Shown piece by piece: positions 43,561 through 57,584 of a DNA stretch of 64,000 nucleotides. The position numbers and the translations under genes were made by a program. The DNA comes from Sophora flavescens. Lineage: Eukaryota > Streptophyta > Magnoliopsida > Fabales > Fabaceae. The first letter of the stretch is position 1. Every line of letters starts with the position of its first letter. The notes below the pieces were generated by a model. That model was not told where the DNA came from and did not search any database. It worked only from the letters and a program-made list of their open reading frames with translations. The stretch lies in assembly GCA_030762895.1 (NCBI GenBank), contig JAUPTC010000016.1, positions 620,001 to 684,000 of the forward strand, given 5' to 3'.

Positions 43561-43867
43561 ATTATTTATAGTGAGTCTCACTATTATATCTTTTGCACCC
43601 ACTCCAATGGTTATAAAAAGTTGCCAACAACTATTTAAAATACAAAACCAAAACACAAATATAAAATTGATACACAAATTAAATCTGAAAGCTTCTCCTG
43701 GTCCATTTCCCTTTATTCTCGGTCCATTTTCAATTTCTCACAAATCACTCATCTCCCTCAACACTCCCTTTCTCCTGGTTTGTGAGAGATTCGGTCCCTT
43801 TGCTCCTCCCTCACAAACGACCATGCTGTCGGCGGTGCATGAACGACGACTAGGCAACGCAGAACCT

Positions 43868-44745
43868 GGTTTGAATGTGTAGTAAGCCTCAAAACAAACC
43901 CCACACGTACGGTCCCCACTTCAACCCGGTTTCACTCTCTCTTATTCATTGTTTCATTTGGCCACAGAACCATCACCACGCATACATCACAATAACTCAT
44001 GAAACACACAATCATACATATAACCTTCTCATTTGATAAGATTTTTGCGGTGAAACTTGAAAGTTGGTTGTGCAGTATATATTATATAAAGTGTCACAAT
44101 GAACGGAACAAAGTGCATCCAACACATGCAGGACATATACTTCCTAGCTTAATCGAATTGTCCCATACATTTTCTTAGCCACACTGACGTCTACTATGAA
44201 GCTTTTTTCGTTTCTTCAATGCCTTTTCTGCATGGCGTTGCTTCTCGTCCGTCCCTCCGTTGCTTTCAATTTTAGGTAACTCTTACTAACCATTCAAATG
44301 GCCGTTGCTTTCAATATGAACCAAATGGCCGTTTCGAAGATGAGAAGATAAAGTCCCCCGCCAACACCAACAGGGTCCCCTGGTTCACACTGGTTAAAAA
44401 ACCCATAAAGAATGCCTAACCCTACATCTGAAGCTTATAGTTAATACAGATTCATTCTTCTATATTATTATCTTTTTGCGTCTAAACTTTTTTCTGTTTG
44501 GGATCATCAGAAATTGGAAAATGCTTTTCTAATATCAGCTTGGGTATAAAATGAGATACGATGGATTGAGATCTTAATACATTTTAATTAATTAATCAAT
44601 AAAAAACACATTCTTACTTTTTCATTTATACTAGAACTTATCCTATAAATATACCTTGTTCTTATGCTGCAATAATAATGTCAAAGTTGCTGGTAAATGT
44701 TGGAAATTATTCGAGATAGCAATCGAGTTAAAATTATTTCACTAC
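43868..44745 (+). repeat. Small-gene locus 2', copy 2
   Basis: Equivalent of 8843-9720, nearly identical, with TATATAAAG at about 44083-44091. Confidence 0.6.
44196..44408 (+). CDS. Candidate small secreted peptide gene, copy 2
   Basis: Exon 1 44196-44275 and exon 2 44354-44408 are unchanged from 9171-9383, including donor, acceptor and stop. Identity here follows the low divergence of this half of the duplication, so by itself it is not evidence of selection. Confidence 0.3.
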
Positions 44746-45429
44746 TTGAGTTTCAGTTCGATCTTTGTCCTTGTTTTTGTATATGAGTTTGAGTATCATT
44801 AGACTCTTAATTTATATATTTTTTGCTTATAGAAAAAAGTGATGATTAAAAACTAACCATAAATTTCCTTAAAAAAAAAAACTAACCATAAATAAAATCA
44901 AATTATTTACTGTATAATACTTCTTTAACTATTGGTGTAAAAATTATTTGTAAGTACATACAAAACAAATACGTGTCAATAAAGTATAAAGCAATAAATG
45001 AGTTGTTAAATGACTAAGGTGCCTGTATGTTTTAAATTTTGAGGGAAAGAATGTATAAACTTGCATTCTAATTCTAGCATTTCAGAATGTATAAGGACAA
45101 AAAAATATATAAATGGACAAGAGTATCTCTTGTATCGTCTTCAATATACTTTTGTTTATAAAAAAAAAGTTTAATTATTTATTTAATTCCTGAACTATTT
45201 GAGAATTCCTGAATTATTTGAGAATTTTAAAATAGATCCTCGAACTAAAAAAATTTATAATTGGATCCATAAACTTATAAAAAAAATTCAATTGGCTCCG
45301 TGAACTGAATAAATAAATACTTAAACTATATATAAGCCTCATGAAACTTCCAATTTCTTTTCTTTTCTTTTTTGACCGGAACTACCAATTTCTCATAAGA
45401 CTTCAAAAAAAACAATAAAAAAATTTTAA

Positions 45430-46084
45430 AATTTAACGTGATGGTCAGTTGACGTCGGATGGCCAGCACTGCCCACAGGAGGAACATGATTATTATTTTG
45501 ATTAATAGGAATGTTATGGTAGTTATAAGAATTGGTAGTTATTATATGATTTTGTATGTTTTTATGATATAGTTACTGGATATTATGTTGTAGTAATTCG
45601 ATATTTGTATTTTATTTAATTTTTTATTTTGTTATATTTAGTTTTTACTTAATTAGTTAAAATTTAAATTTTTAATATTATTTTATTTAATTCAATAAAA
45701 AAAACAAATTAATATTTTAAAATTTATTATACTTTACCAATAGAAAAAGTCGTCAGTACGTCTTTGACATGCTCACCGATGGATTGTCCGTCAGTAACTC
45801 TTGGACAAGCATACCGATGGATGTATCCACTGATAATGCACAAACGAGATTACCCACGGTCAATTTTGTCAATATCTTGGTAGTCTATCGACGGGACCAT
45901 CGATGGCAATTTTGTTGATAATTATTGAGATTCCACCATATCTATTGGTAGTGATTACCGACGAACAAGATATATCAATAGATTTGGATTCGTTGATGAG
46001 CCATCAGTAACACCTGATTACCGACGAGTTTTTGGTCTTATCGACAAACTTCAGGTGTTAGTAATCAACGATTTTTTTGTAGTG
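45430..46084 (+). mobile_element. Old 3' end of a family-A CACTA element, copy 2
   Basis: Equivalent of 10405-11061, with terminus ATTTTTTTGTAGTG ending at 46084. Confidence 0.7.
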
Positions 46085-46119
46085 TAATTCCCTGCTCAAA
46101 GCAGTCGACGAGGATTCTT
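46085..46119. other. Copy-specific junction with palindrome, then TSD CTT
   Basis: Carries CTGCTCAAAGCAG followed by TCGACGAGGATTCTT, in place of CCCCAATGGGG in copy 1. CTT at 46117-46119 is the CACTA-B target duplication. Confidence 0.8.
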
Positions 46120-48224
46120 CACTAGTGCAAACTATGCATTTAACATCGGAGTTTTAACATCGGTTTTAACAAAAACGATGTGAAAAAGGATGCGGTGACA
46201 TTTTTGAAATTAAACTGAAATATTTTAACATCGGTTATAATAAAAACGGATGTGATAAAAATATTTTAACATCGATTTTTATAAAAACCGATGTAGAAAA
46301 GTGAAACCAAAAAAAAAATTTATCAGACATAAGATTAGACATCGGTTTTAGTATAACCGATGTGAAATAGTGAAAAACATTAATTGTAGACATCGGTTTT
46401 ATGATAACCAATGTGGAAAAGGGAAACAAAAACAAAAAATATTTAATCAGTCATAAGATTACACATCGGTTTTATTATAACCGATGTGGAAGATTGAACA
46501 AAAAAATTGAATTTTTTTAGCAGCAACATTTTTAACATCGGTTTTTGTTGTTAACCGATGTGGAAAAGCAATATAACACATCGGTTTTGGATATAGCCGA
46601 TGTGTATTTTCATTTTGTTTTCATTTATTCATCCCTCCAATTCCTCTTTTACGCGCTACCACTAAATGTCTGAAACCCAATATTTTCTCTACTGCATGCA
46701 CGCTCCGTAACCCTCACTCCCTCACACCTCCATTCTTGCTCGCTCTGCCGCATCCTCCGCTGTCACCTCAGCCTCGAAGCCCCTCTGCTTGCTCCGCCAC
46801 TTCTTGTCGTGACCCTGTAGCCTCCGCTTGCTCCGCGTGAGGCAGTGGGTTTGCGTTTTCTTCTCCTCCCATTACCCCAACAACCCCAACACCTTCAAAA
46901 GCTCAAAAAGATATGGAAATCGTAATGCTCACACCCTCATAACCTTTGTTCCTTGCTCACTCCGATGCGCCACCATCTACAGCTTAGGAGGACCACTGCG
47001 TCACCTCAACCACGAAGTTCGCTGTTCTCCGCTTGCTCCTCCGTGTCGCTGCCGTGACCCTGTATCCTCTACTTGAAGTACAAGGTCTTCTCATGCCCTC
47101 TCCCTAATACCCTTTCCGTTTATTTTATGTGTTGAATACTTGCCACATTGCCCAGAGAGTTTGTTTTTGTTTTGCTTGCATTTTCATTCATAAGCTGTGA
47201 TGTGTCTCCAGTTTCTGGTTTGGTCGCAGTACTGTTGTGTCTCCAGAATTACCTACACAATGCAGCTATGATCCCATTGAGTTAAAGCGTTATTTCTTTC
47301 CATGGAGGATATTTGTTAAGTTGGATTCTTGCTGGGGATATGTTTTGTCTTTAAGATTTTACTATTGATCGAGTATGATATAATTTAAAAAGGAGTTGTC
47401 TTTGATAGTTATCAATATAATTTTAAAAGGTCTTCTTATAATTGAGGATGCTGGATAATGATCTAGTGTGAGAATTTTGCAGTTATGTTTAGCTTGCTGT
47501 CATTTATCTGGTTGAGATTTATAAGATAAGTTTTACCTTATTAAGTGACTGAAAGTAATATAAATGTTAGCTGATTAAAGGTAGGATAGGATTGATTAGT
47601 CTATATGTTTTGCTTGCCTGCCATATTAATTATCAAGAGACTAAAACTTACAATTCCGATTTGTTTTTCAAGAGTTATAGATTTAAATGCATGAGAGTGA
47701 GAGCAATACTGACACACCTAACTCAACCATTACAGACTTCATTTTGATCATCTTCCCCATCAAATTTTGAGCTCCAGCATTCATTTATCATTCTACCTGC
47801 TAAATCATTTATATGTGTAGCCTTATATGTGTTCATCAACTTGGATTTTCTACTGTAAGCTCAGCTATTTCTTATATGTATATGTGTGCTTTATCTCTGT
47901 CATAGTTCTTCTGTATTTATGCTTCTATACTGATCATGCTACATAATTGTTGTTGTCAACTTGTTATTCTAGTCTTGTTATGAAAATATTCACAAAGTGC
48001 TTCTCTTTTTGTATAGGTACACTTGTTGTTATTGAAACTATTACGGTACAAGTTCCGAGCAGAATATTAAGCAGAATATTCATTATTCATTACGGTTTCC
48101 GGCTGAGTGTTCTTCCCACACCCGGTAAGCTTTCTCCTCTCCATTTTTCTCGTTTGGTTTTTGTTTGCATTGTACTTGAGGATTGGAGTGTTTTATTATT
48201 TTTTTTAATGTTAATTAATTAGTA

Positions 48225-48620
48225 AAGCCTTAGTTTCCCATTTGAGATGCAATACTAATGAGCACACGTGTACGTGCTTAAGGTACCGCTCATTGTATTG
48301 GATCTTGAATTGTCCAAAGTTGGACAGTTTGGGAAAAAACGTTTTCTTCATTCAGTTAAAATAGTTATTCATTGATTCTCATGTTATATACTTGATAAAA
48401 GTTCGGATTGATACATTTCCTTTCGTTCTCCGGGTGCATACTTTATCGTGGTGGATGTCATCGCATTCATGTCGTGTACGTCGGAGACCGAAGGGAAATG
48501 CTGCCGAAATTTCATCGAGTATGAGCATGAGAGTTAAGGACTAACTGTTAACCGATTGTTGAAAAATTTTCTTCTCGAATGGGATTGGGCCATACCCTGT
48601 CATAAGAAGTAGTTGATGAA
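48225..48620 (+). promoter_or_regulatory. Conserved CACTA transposase leader, family B copy 2
   Basis: Same blocks as 13207-13600, here with GCTGCCGAAATTTC and CTCGAATGGGATTGGGCC, closer to the other families than copy 1 is. Confidence 0.75.
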
Positions 48621-48656
48621 GATCTTGGACTAAGTACGAAGTTATTGGTTTTAGTC

Positions 48657-51600
48657 ATGGATCATGGTTGGATGAATGCTAGACGGACAAGTGATGAGTA
48701 TGAGAACGGAGTGGAAGATTTTCTACAATTTACAAAAACTAATGCTCCTGATAGTGATAACGGAATGTTTTATTGTCCTTGTGTTAACTGTTTGAATGAG
48801 AGACGACTAGAAGCTGAGGAGATACGGGAGCATCTTATTTGTGAGGGGATTTGCAAGAGTTATATAATATGGATATGTCATGGTGAATCGTTAGACAGGT
48901 CGAGGGTGTCGCATAGAGAGGAAGTTGATGGCGTGGATATGGACGATGGACTAGAGGACATGATCCGTGATGTTGGGTAGGAGTCTTTTCGGCGAGCACA
49001 TGTGTATGATACTTTGTGCAGTGATGCGGAAGTAGCTTTGTATCCGGGGTGCACTAATTTCACAGGCTTGTCAGCGGTGTTAAGATTGTTCAATGTGAAG
49101 GCAAGAAATGGGTGGAGCGATAAAAGCTTTACCGAATTGCTTGAGTTGTTGAAAGACATGCTTCCAAAAGGTAATACATTACCGTCCCGAAACTATGAGG
49201 CGAAGAAGATATTGTGTCCGATGGGTATGGAGTATAAGAAAATACATGCTTGCCCCAATGATTACATATTTTATAGGAAAGAGTTTGAAGAGATGCACGA
49301 TTGTTCTAGGTGTGAGGTGTCACGCTACAAAGTGAAGGATGGTGATTCTAGTTGTGATGCCGTCACCAAGGGTCCTCCTGCGAAGGTGTTATGGTATCTT
49401 TCAATAATTCCGCGGTTCAAGCGCTTGTTTGCTAATGAAAAGGATGCAAAGAATATTAGATGGCATGCAGATGAGAGGAAATGTGAGGGACAGCTTCGTC
49501 ATCCGGCTGATTCTTTACAATGGAAGAGAATTGATAGTTTGTTTCCGGAGTTTGGCAATGAGCCCAGAAACCTCAGGCTTGGACTTGCTACCGATGGAAT
49601 GAATCCATATGTAAACTTAAGTAGTATTCATAGTTCATGGCCTGTTCTCCTGGCAATTTATAACCTGTCTCCTTGGTTGTGCATGAAGCATAAATGCATT
49701 ATGTTAAGTTTGATGATTCCGGGTCCATAACAGCCAGGAAATGATATTGATGTTTATCTGAGTCCCTTGATTGAAAACTTGAGAATGTTGTGGGATGATG
49801 GCGTTGATGTGATCGAAGGGTATTGCAGTGAGACTTTCAGATTGCGTACCATGTTATTTTGCACCATCAATGACTTTCCAGCATAAGGGAACCTGTGCGG
49901 GTATAGTGTTAAAGGGCATAAAGCATGTCCAATATGTGAAGAAGGCACATGTCACCATCAACTGCAACATGGAAGGAATACAGTTTACCTTAGGCATCAG
50001 AGATTCTCCAGCATAATCATCCTTATCATAGATTGAGGAAAGCTTTCAATGGACTTCCGGAGAATGAAATTGCTCCGGTGGCCTTGACTGGAGACCAAGT
50101 TTATGAACGGGTGAAGAACACTAATGTTATCTATGGGAAGACCCAGAAGAAGGCTACTGAGAAGAATATATCGAAGAAGAGGTCGATCTTCTTTGATCTT
50201 CCATACTGGTGCAAGCTTGATGTAAGACATTGTATTGATGTGATGCATGTGGAGAAGAATGTGTGTGACAGTTTAATCGGAATGCTTCTCAACATTCAAG
50301 GCAAGACAAAGGATGGTGTGAACGCTCGTCTGGATCTAGTTGCGATGGGTATACGAAAGCAATTAGCTCCTCATAAAGTGGGGGATAAGAAGACTTATTT
50401 GCCCCCAACATGTCATACTTTATCAAAAAAAGAGAAAAGAAGTTTCTGTGAATGTCTATGGGGAGTCAAAGTGCCACAGGGTTACTCTTCAGATATCAAG
50501 AGACTTATCTCAATGAAAGATCTCAAATTAGTTGGCTTAAAGTCTCATGATTGCCATGTCTTGATGCAACTACTACTACTGGTGGCCATTCGTGACATCT
50601 TGCCTAAAAAAGTCAGACATGCCATTACTAGGTTATGCTTATTGTTCAATGCTATATGTAGCAAGGTCATTGACACTAAAAAGTTGGATGACTTGGAAAA
50701 TGAGGCAGCCATTATCTTGTGCCAATTGGAGATGTATTTTCCAACTTCATTTTTTGACATTATGGTTCATTTGATTGTTCATCTAGCAAGGGAGATTAGA
50801 TTGTGTGACCCCGTTTATTTAAAGTGGATGTACTCGGTTGAGAGATACATGAAGATCTTGAAAGGATATATGAAGAATCCACACCGTCCCGAAGCATATA
50901 TTGTTGAAAGGTATGTTGCAGAAGAAACTATTGAGTTTTGTACAGACTACATGTCAGAACGGAACCTGTAGGGCTTCCGAAGTCTCGTAATGAAGGAAGA
51001 TATGATGGTAAGGGTACATGAGGTATCACTGTTAAGAGTATGGATCGGGAGGAAGTACTTCAAGAACATTTGTATATATTGAATAACACTGATGAGGTTG
51101 AACCATACTTATGTCAACACAAAAGCATCATCAATGAAACTTACCCTATAATGAATGAAAATGGTGTTTGAACAAGCATAATAATACTTTCTTGAAGTGG
51201 TTTAAAGGAAAAATTGCAAAGGATGGTAATGCTTCTGATACATTAAAATGACTAGCACAGGGGCCTAACTTTGATGTCATATGCTGGAGTGGGTACGATA
51301 TCAATAAGTTTTTCTTTTATACAAAGTCCCAGGATGACAAAAGTACTTTGAAAAACAGTGGGGTTATGGTCGTCGTTGAGTCCATGCATTTCTCTAGTTC
51401 GAAAGATAAAAACCCTATTATGGCATCCGTTTCATACTTTGGAATCGTTGAAGAGATCTGCGAGGTTGATTACACGAAGTTTAGAGTGCCTATTTTTAAA
51501 TGTCAGTGGGTCGACAGTAACAACGGTTTGTAAACCGATGAGCTAGGATTCAAATTGGTGGACCTTAATAAGGTAGGTAATAAAGAAAAGCCTTTCATCA

Positions 51601-51845
51601 TGGCATCCCAAGAAAAACAAGTGTTTTATATCCGTGATCCTTCTAACAAAAGGTGGTTAGTGGTTCTCCATGGAAAAAACATGTATAATGGTGGTGAGGG
51701 AAATCAAGATTCAACTCTTGATATTTATGATACTCCTTCTTTCTCAACACGGGTGCCTAATTTCAATGAGGAAAATGAAGTGGACGATGTACATGCTACT
51801 CGTAATGATCACCAAGAAGTGTTATGGGAGAACTTTACTACTTGA
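48657..51845 (+). pseudogene. CACTA-B TNP2-type transposase, copy 2
   Basis: Same domain order as 13639-16834 but with longer open stretches. The Transposase_21 part is open for 242 codons (49002-49730: LYPGCTNFTGLSAVLRLFNV to PWLCMKHKCIM) and the following part for 312 codons (50033-50971: FFDLPYWCKLDVRHCIDVMH to YVAEETIEFC). Stops shared with copy 1 end both the first domain (about 48978) and the 242-codon frame (49728). A copy-2-only one-base deletion near 50959 (TCAGAACGG against TCAGAATCGG) shifts the frame after EFCTDYMSE. Confidence 0.94.
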
Positions 51846-51999
51846 CCACAGTGTAAGTTTTGTTTGAGTTATGTTTTAAGTCATATTATATGTTTACGTT
51901 GATATTTATAAGTTATGCTTACGTTGATCGACATTTATAAGTTTTGTTTCATATTTATCCAGACATACTGACAATTTTTTTTTGTCTAAACAGGTATAC

Positions 52000-54900
52000 A
52001 TGGCTGATCCTGAGGATATCCCTCCTTCTTGCAGCGGATCGGAGACCCCGTCTACGGGTAGAAAGGGTAGACGTGCCACACGAATGTGGAATTTGACTGC
52101 CAACCGTGGTTCAAATCAAAGGATAAGAATCAACTTTGATGCTAATCTCAATCCTATTGGGCCAGTGGCAGAGCAGTTTATTAGTTTTGTGGGGACCCTT
52201 GCTCGAAGCAAGCCTAGTATACTTATTGAGCGTTGGAAAGATGTACCGCAGGGCGTGAAGGATCAGATATGGGAGAGTATTCCGGTATCTATACTTTTAT
52301 GTCCTGTGTTTGTATCTACTTTATTTTAATCTTATTAATATCATATAGTAATTCGTTGATTCTTTTGGTGTTAATGTAGCTCACCTTTGACCTGCCGGAT
52401 ACGACGGATATGAAGAAGCGTTTGATAAAGTATGCTGGTGAGCGTTGGAGGGCTTTTAAGGTGGACCTGGGTAGATATTATGTATTCAAGCCAAGCTTTG
52501 AAAAGAACCCACTTGAGGTGTACCCGTTTCTTGACCAGGCGACGTGGGATCGCTTTGTTTAGAGCCGACATGATCACAACTTTTAGGTTAACTTATTTGA
52601 GTTGTCTCTAAATTTATGTAATTTCATTAAATTTATTAATGAACTTATGTAATTTAATTGTCTTCTATTTATAATTGAAGAAGAGGAAAAAGGGGCATGA
52701 AAACTAAAGCAAGAATGTCTACCCCCCATATATTGTCTCGTGGGGGATATAAAAAACTTGACCTGACAATGGTGGAAGAGGAAAAGAAAAGACTTTAGCA
52801 AGAAGCATCTCAGGCAGATCCTACAGCTGATAATTGCCCAGAAGTTGTTGATCCACCTCCACCCCCACGCCATCGTAAATGGAAGAGGGGCCGACAAAGA
52901 AGTACAGGACAATATACATCTGAGGAGGCCCGCAAAGTAGCTGAGAAGATTGTAGGTATAGTTTGAATTGTAATTGTGATTTTAACAATGTTACCAAATT
53001 GTAGTGTGACCTAATATTTTATATGCTGTAGGATGCCTTGGACGAGCAGGCCACTCAAGGAACCTTTGTTCCTAGAGGACGCGAGGATATCTTAGCTGCT
53101 GCCATCGGTAAACCAGACCACCCGGGGCGTGTCATTGGTGTTGGATGGGGCGTTGGCATTCGCCAATACCTTGGTTCATTTTCACACCAACGCCACAGGG
53201 ATGTTGATGCAGATAGAGAACGGCGAAAACGGGAGATTGCAGATGAGCTTAGACAGGAGATGGCACAGCAGTTTTCCCAGCAGCTGGCAATAATGGCTGC
53301 TATGTCCCAGCAAAACACAGGTTTCCAACCCTCTCTCCATGTGAGCATTAAGGGCTCATGTGATCCTCCTCATCATCCTGAAAATGATGATGATGATGAT
53401 GATGACGACACTGATAGGTGTGAGCTGTATGTTGATGATCATCATGATCGCCGCTTAGTGGCATTGGGGAGGGAACATAACTTAGGTAATACCATACACC
53501 ATCGTTTATTACCAGATGATTAGGTGAGGGTCGTGGTTGAGATTATTCGAGATGCTGATGCTCGAGTCCCTGTGCCCACTGAGGAGGTTCAAACAGTGGG
53601 CCAGGCCACTGGTAACTTCATCCCCTGGCCAAGAAGACTGGTTAGGTTTCTTGTTGCATCTGAGGTATTCAATTAGTTGTGTTTTTCTATATTTATAATT
53701 GAAATTATTTATTATTGTTTAAAGATAATGCTTTTTTTTAGGATGTTGGAAATGATATTCTGCCTAAAAGGTCGGATCCAGGAAGACCAGAGAAGTCTGC
53801 TCCTGCCAAGGTATTCATTTGACCATTCAATTAATTACGAATAAAATAACTTAACTGTGATTACTAATGTATATCTTTGTTGTTTAGGGGATTAACAAAG
53901 GGGATCCTGGTGGTGTTTCTAAACGTCTGGCTATACAGGTTGTGAACATGGAGGCTGACGCAGCTTTGGTAAGGTTGGAACATGATGCCAGGCCAGGTGA
54001 TGATCTGTATATCCCAAAGAAGGAAATTATGGAGATAGTGCTCGATCGTGAAATGGCTAGTGCTGCACACATCTCATTATGGTGCACGTAAGTACATTTT
54101 ATTTGTAAGTTAAGTAATTAAATTTTAAATACTATGATAATTAACATGTTTTATCAATATATTAGGTATCTGCATCGCATGTTAGTTGATCAGGGCAACC
54201 TCACCCTTTAAAGGTTCATTGACCCCATGCTCATTCAGGGTGATGTTCTCCTAACATCAGAAGATCCGATTGCCACCATACGTGATATACTTGCCCGAGA
54301 TGATCATCAGTTCTACCTTGCACCTTATCTCAATAAGCAAGTACCAATTATTTAATTATAACGTACTATATATAACTTAGTTACTAATTGTTCCAAAAAT
54401 GCAGTAAACATTGGCAATTGTTGATCTTGTTCCCTCGGTTGAATGTCGTGGTCTTCTTCTACTCGATGGGAAATAAGCCGGCGAAGCAACTGAAGATCAA
54501 CATGGAAACGTAAGCATTAAAATAATTTATAGTCAGTAATGAAGTTGTATTAATCATCTGAAATCTATAAGATATTCTTTAATTAATGTTTATTTTCTTA
54601 TGATAGTTCTAATGATGCAATCCACATGCTGCGTGGTGAAAGGCGTCATGATATTAGATGGATTATTCCTAACATAAGATATTTATTTCAAATGCTTCAA
54701 GCGCAGTGGGTACAATTATTGATTTCTATTTAATTCCTTATATTCTAATTGGGTTTCATTTGTACGTAGTCCCGTAGACAACGTGGATCATGGGAATGTT
54801 GATATTATGTGATTAAGTGGATGGTCGAAATTATCTCCTCTGGTATCACTGAAAGATGACAGGAGGTAAATGCTAATTGGTAACACAATTAGTTGTAACA

Positions 54901-55067
54901 GTTATAGACTCGTTATATTTTTATTTTAGTTTATTACTTAAAAGATATAATCTTATGTCCAATTAAACTTGCAGATATTCAACAATCCGACTCCACTCTC
55001 TGATGCCGACATCAATAACATAAGGATGCGTTGGGCAACTTTCTTTCTTGAAGTGTACCAACCATAG
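52000..55067 (+). pseudogene. CACTA-B second gene: PTTA/Transposase_24 plus Ulp1-like protease, copy 2
   Basis: Same exons as 16989-20059. The exon from 53038 is open for 161 codons because codon CAG is intact where copy 1 has TAG, but it ends at a copy-2-only TAG (53521). The acidic stretch is two codons shorter. The protease part again reads KHWQLLILFPRLNV and QRGSWEC followed by TGA and YYVIKWM. Confidence 0.85.
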
Positions 55068-55745
55068 TTTGTATGTAGTTAGTTTATAAACGCATCATGT
55101 ACAAGCTATAGTGTACTTTTGACTGATATATGTTTTGACACGAAATCTATAATATATCATATGCAGCTTTTTGGTTTCTAATTATCTTTGTTGTCTGAAT
55201 GCAATTGAATATATTTTTTGTTTGTAATCTTTTAATTTAGTGTGTTTTGGTTATACAAAAGTGATTGGGTTGAGAATATTTAGATTCTGTATTGATCCGG
55301 ATTACTGAAACAGGGGAAAGGACTGTCACTACTGTGAAGGTTTTTTTTTAAAAAAAAAACTTTCACTTCGTTTTCTGAAAAAACCGATGTGATAAGCCAA
55401 CATTTCACATCGATTTCTTAAAAAACTGATGTGGTAACCCCACTTTACACATCGGTTATTTTTAAAACTGATGTGAAATGTTGGTTTCCAAATGGGTTTT
55501 TAAAATAACCAATGTGGAAAGTGGGGTTACCACATCGGTTTTTTCAGAAACCGATGTGAAAAGTACTGAACATGATTTATTGTCTTGCTGAAATAGAATT
55601 TTTGACATCGATTTTAAAACCGATGTGAAAAGTGGCAATAAACTACATCGGCCGTTTTAACATCAGTTTGAAAACAGACGTGAAAAGCAAAAAAAAACCA
55701 ATGTGAAATCCCTTTTTTTTGTACTAGTGCTTTTCATAGTCGGTC

Positions 55746-57570
55746 CAAAGAGCAAAAAATTGTAGAGATATCCCGGGATGTCACTTAAGAGCTAACGACC
55801 TAATTACGATGATTCATAAAAAAAAGATATGAGCAAAGACGATTCCCTCATCAAAAAGTAAACACGGTTTCCCCTGTCTATAACAAAAAAACAGTCCCCC
55901 GCCCCCAATTGTTTCCAAGCAATGCTTCCTTTACCTATTAACGAAAGAAACTAATATAATATTAACTAAATTAAAATTATTTTAAAATAAATGAATAATA
56001 AATTTAATTTATTTAAAAAACTTGTAAATTAATGTATAATAATAAAATTAAAATTTAGTAATATGTGAAATAAAATAAATTTAAGAAAGAATGTCATTCA
56101 AAATAAAATAAAAACTTTTTTTGTTGAAACAAAAACACAAAAATAAAAAACTTAAAAAACATCAACAGCAACAAAAGTCGTTAAAATTATAAAAGAACAT
56201 GTAAACAATTAAGCCATTGTTTTGTTCATGGCCGAAATTATATTCTTGAGGAGTTGGAAGATTTTGTTTCATTTTTCAACTTATAATAATTTATCTTGAC
56301 TCTACACTACTCTAAGGTCATGGATCTAAGAGTATGTGGAATTTTGAAATCTCTAACCCAAATTTTGTGTCATGGCAGAAACTAGGGTTTTGAAGGGTTG
56401 GAGTATTTTATTTCAACCTTTGTAAGTTAATCATTGGTTTAGGGTTCTAAGTGATCAAGGATCACTAATCCAAGAGCTTAGGATTTTTAGAAATTTTTAT
56501 CCATCCAAACACCTCATGGCCGAACCTATCATATAGAAGCAAAGGTGTATTTAGTTTTTTGATTGATAACTATTTGTTGTGTTTTGATTGAAGGATAAAT
56601 TGTTGTGTAAGTCGGGTATGTGTTTTGTGGAAACCAGACGTTTGATGGAATTTCAACTCGGGAAGGAAAAATCTTCAAGAGGTAAGGGGAGCTTACCCGA
56701 GGGATTTTTCCCAATAATTGTATGTGATTAGTGTGTGGTCTGTATTATTTATCTGTGGTTGTGGTGATTTTTAATTTGGTTCAAGTTGTATTATTTTTAT
56801 CTGTGTGTTTATCCGTAGTTAATTATTTATTCACAGTTATATATTATAATGTTGTGATGTAAGATCTGTCTGGGAATATTACTTTGATGTTGTTATTGAT
56901 TGTTGTTTGAGATTTGTGAAGCCTGAGAGTGGTCAGTACCCAATCAATTAATCAGATAAAAACTTTAAAAAGCATTTAAAAAAATTATATTCAATGTTTA
57001 ATTGAGAAATATTGGAATATAATATTGATGGAAAATAGTATTAGGGAAAAATAACAAATGTTGAAAAATATTATTATTTTAATGATTTAACAGTGTAAGA
57101 GTGTTTTGTGAGTCATAGTGAGGACGTAACCGTGAAAATATATTTGCAAGGAGTCGCCACTGAAAAAGAAGGTCAAAACAAAGGAGTCGCCACTGAAATT
57201 TTTAATTTGGGAAAACCTTGGAAAACCCATTTATTTTAGGAAAACCGGTAAAAAAAAAGGAGATAGATTTGAGCTTGGGAGTCGGTTACGAGTAGGGAAG
57301 GCGTTGGCCCATTTTTTAAACTAAAAAAAGAAAACGAACACAATAAAATGGAAAATAAAATTTTGGCTTGACAGAATGATTGATTCTGCTCCTACAAATT
57401 CTCAGATGTGATGGGAAACTCAAAGCCGTGTTGTTCTTAATTCAAAAGTTTGATTGGTTGATTGATTTTAATTTTGAAAAGGGATTTTATTTAAAGGTAA
57501 ATTCACTCTTGCACAGGGTCCAAGATAGCAACGCTATATGATAAACCCTTACAAATCATATGACACTTGA
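55746..57570. other. Degenerate spacer with LTR-related sequence
   Basis: No gene. 56200-56950 resembles a diverged reverse complement of part of the solo LTR (blocks such as TCATGGCCGAA, AGGTAAGGGGAGCTTACCCGAGGG and AAGGGTTGGA). 57140-57345 carries GGAGTCGCCACTGAAA twice, then GAGCTTGGGAGTCGGTTACG and AGGGAAGGCGTTGGCCC, a type of repeated sequence common in plant intergenic DNA (recalled, not searched). Confidence 0.45.
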
Positions 57571-57584
57571 CACTACAAAAAAAG

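Larger units (their letters stand above)
46120..55729 (+). mobile_element. CACTA element B, copy 2, near full length
   Basis: 9610 bp, same termini (CACTAGTGCAAA, TTTGTACTAGTG) and same TSD CTT (46117-46119, 55730-55732) as copy 1. 5' subterminal hairpins at about 46127-46612, 3' ones at about 55365-55705. Confidence 0.95.
35025..55745 (+). repeat. Segmental duplication, copy 2
   Basis: Second copy of the block at 1-20745. Base 1 corresponds to 35025. The right limit is at AGTCGGTCC near 55745, after which copy 1 continues into LTR sequence and copy 2 into unrelated AT-rich DNA. By eye I count about 20 differences over the left 11 kb, but about 28 over only 2.2 kb of the CACTA-B part (11717-13920 in copy 1). 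Copy 2 keeps longer transposase reading frames (242 and 312 codons) than copy 1. Confidence 0.97.

Noticed and set aside
11098..55729. The two CACTA-B elements as independent insertions
   Set aside because: Same TSD, same neighbouring old CACTA end, same downstream sequence and shared stop codons; they are copies within one segmental duplication.
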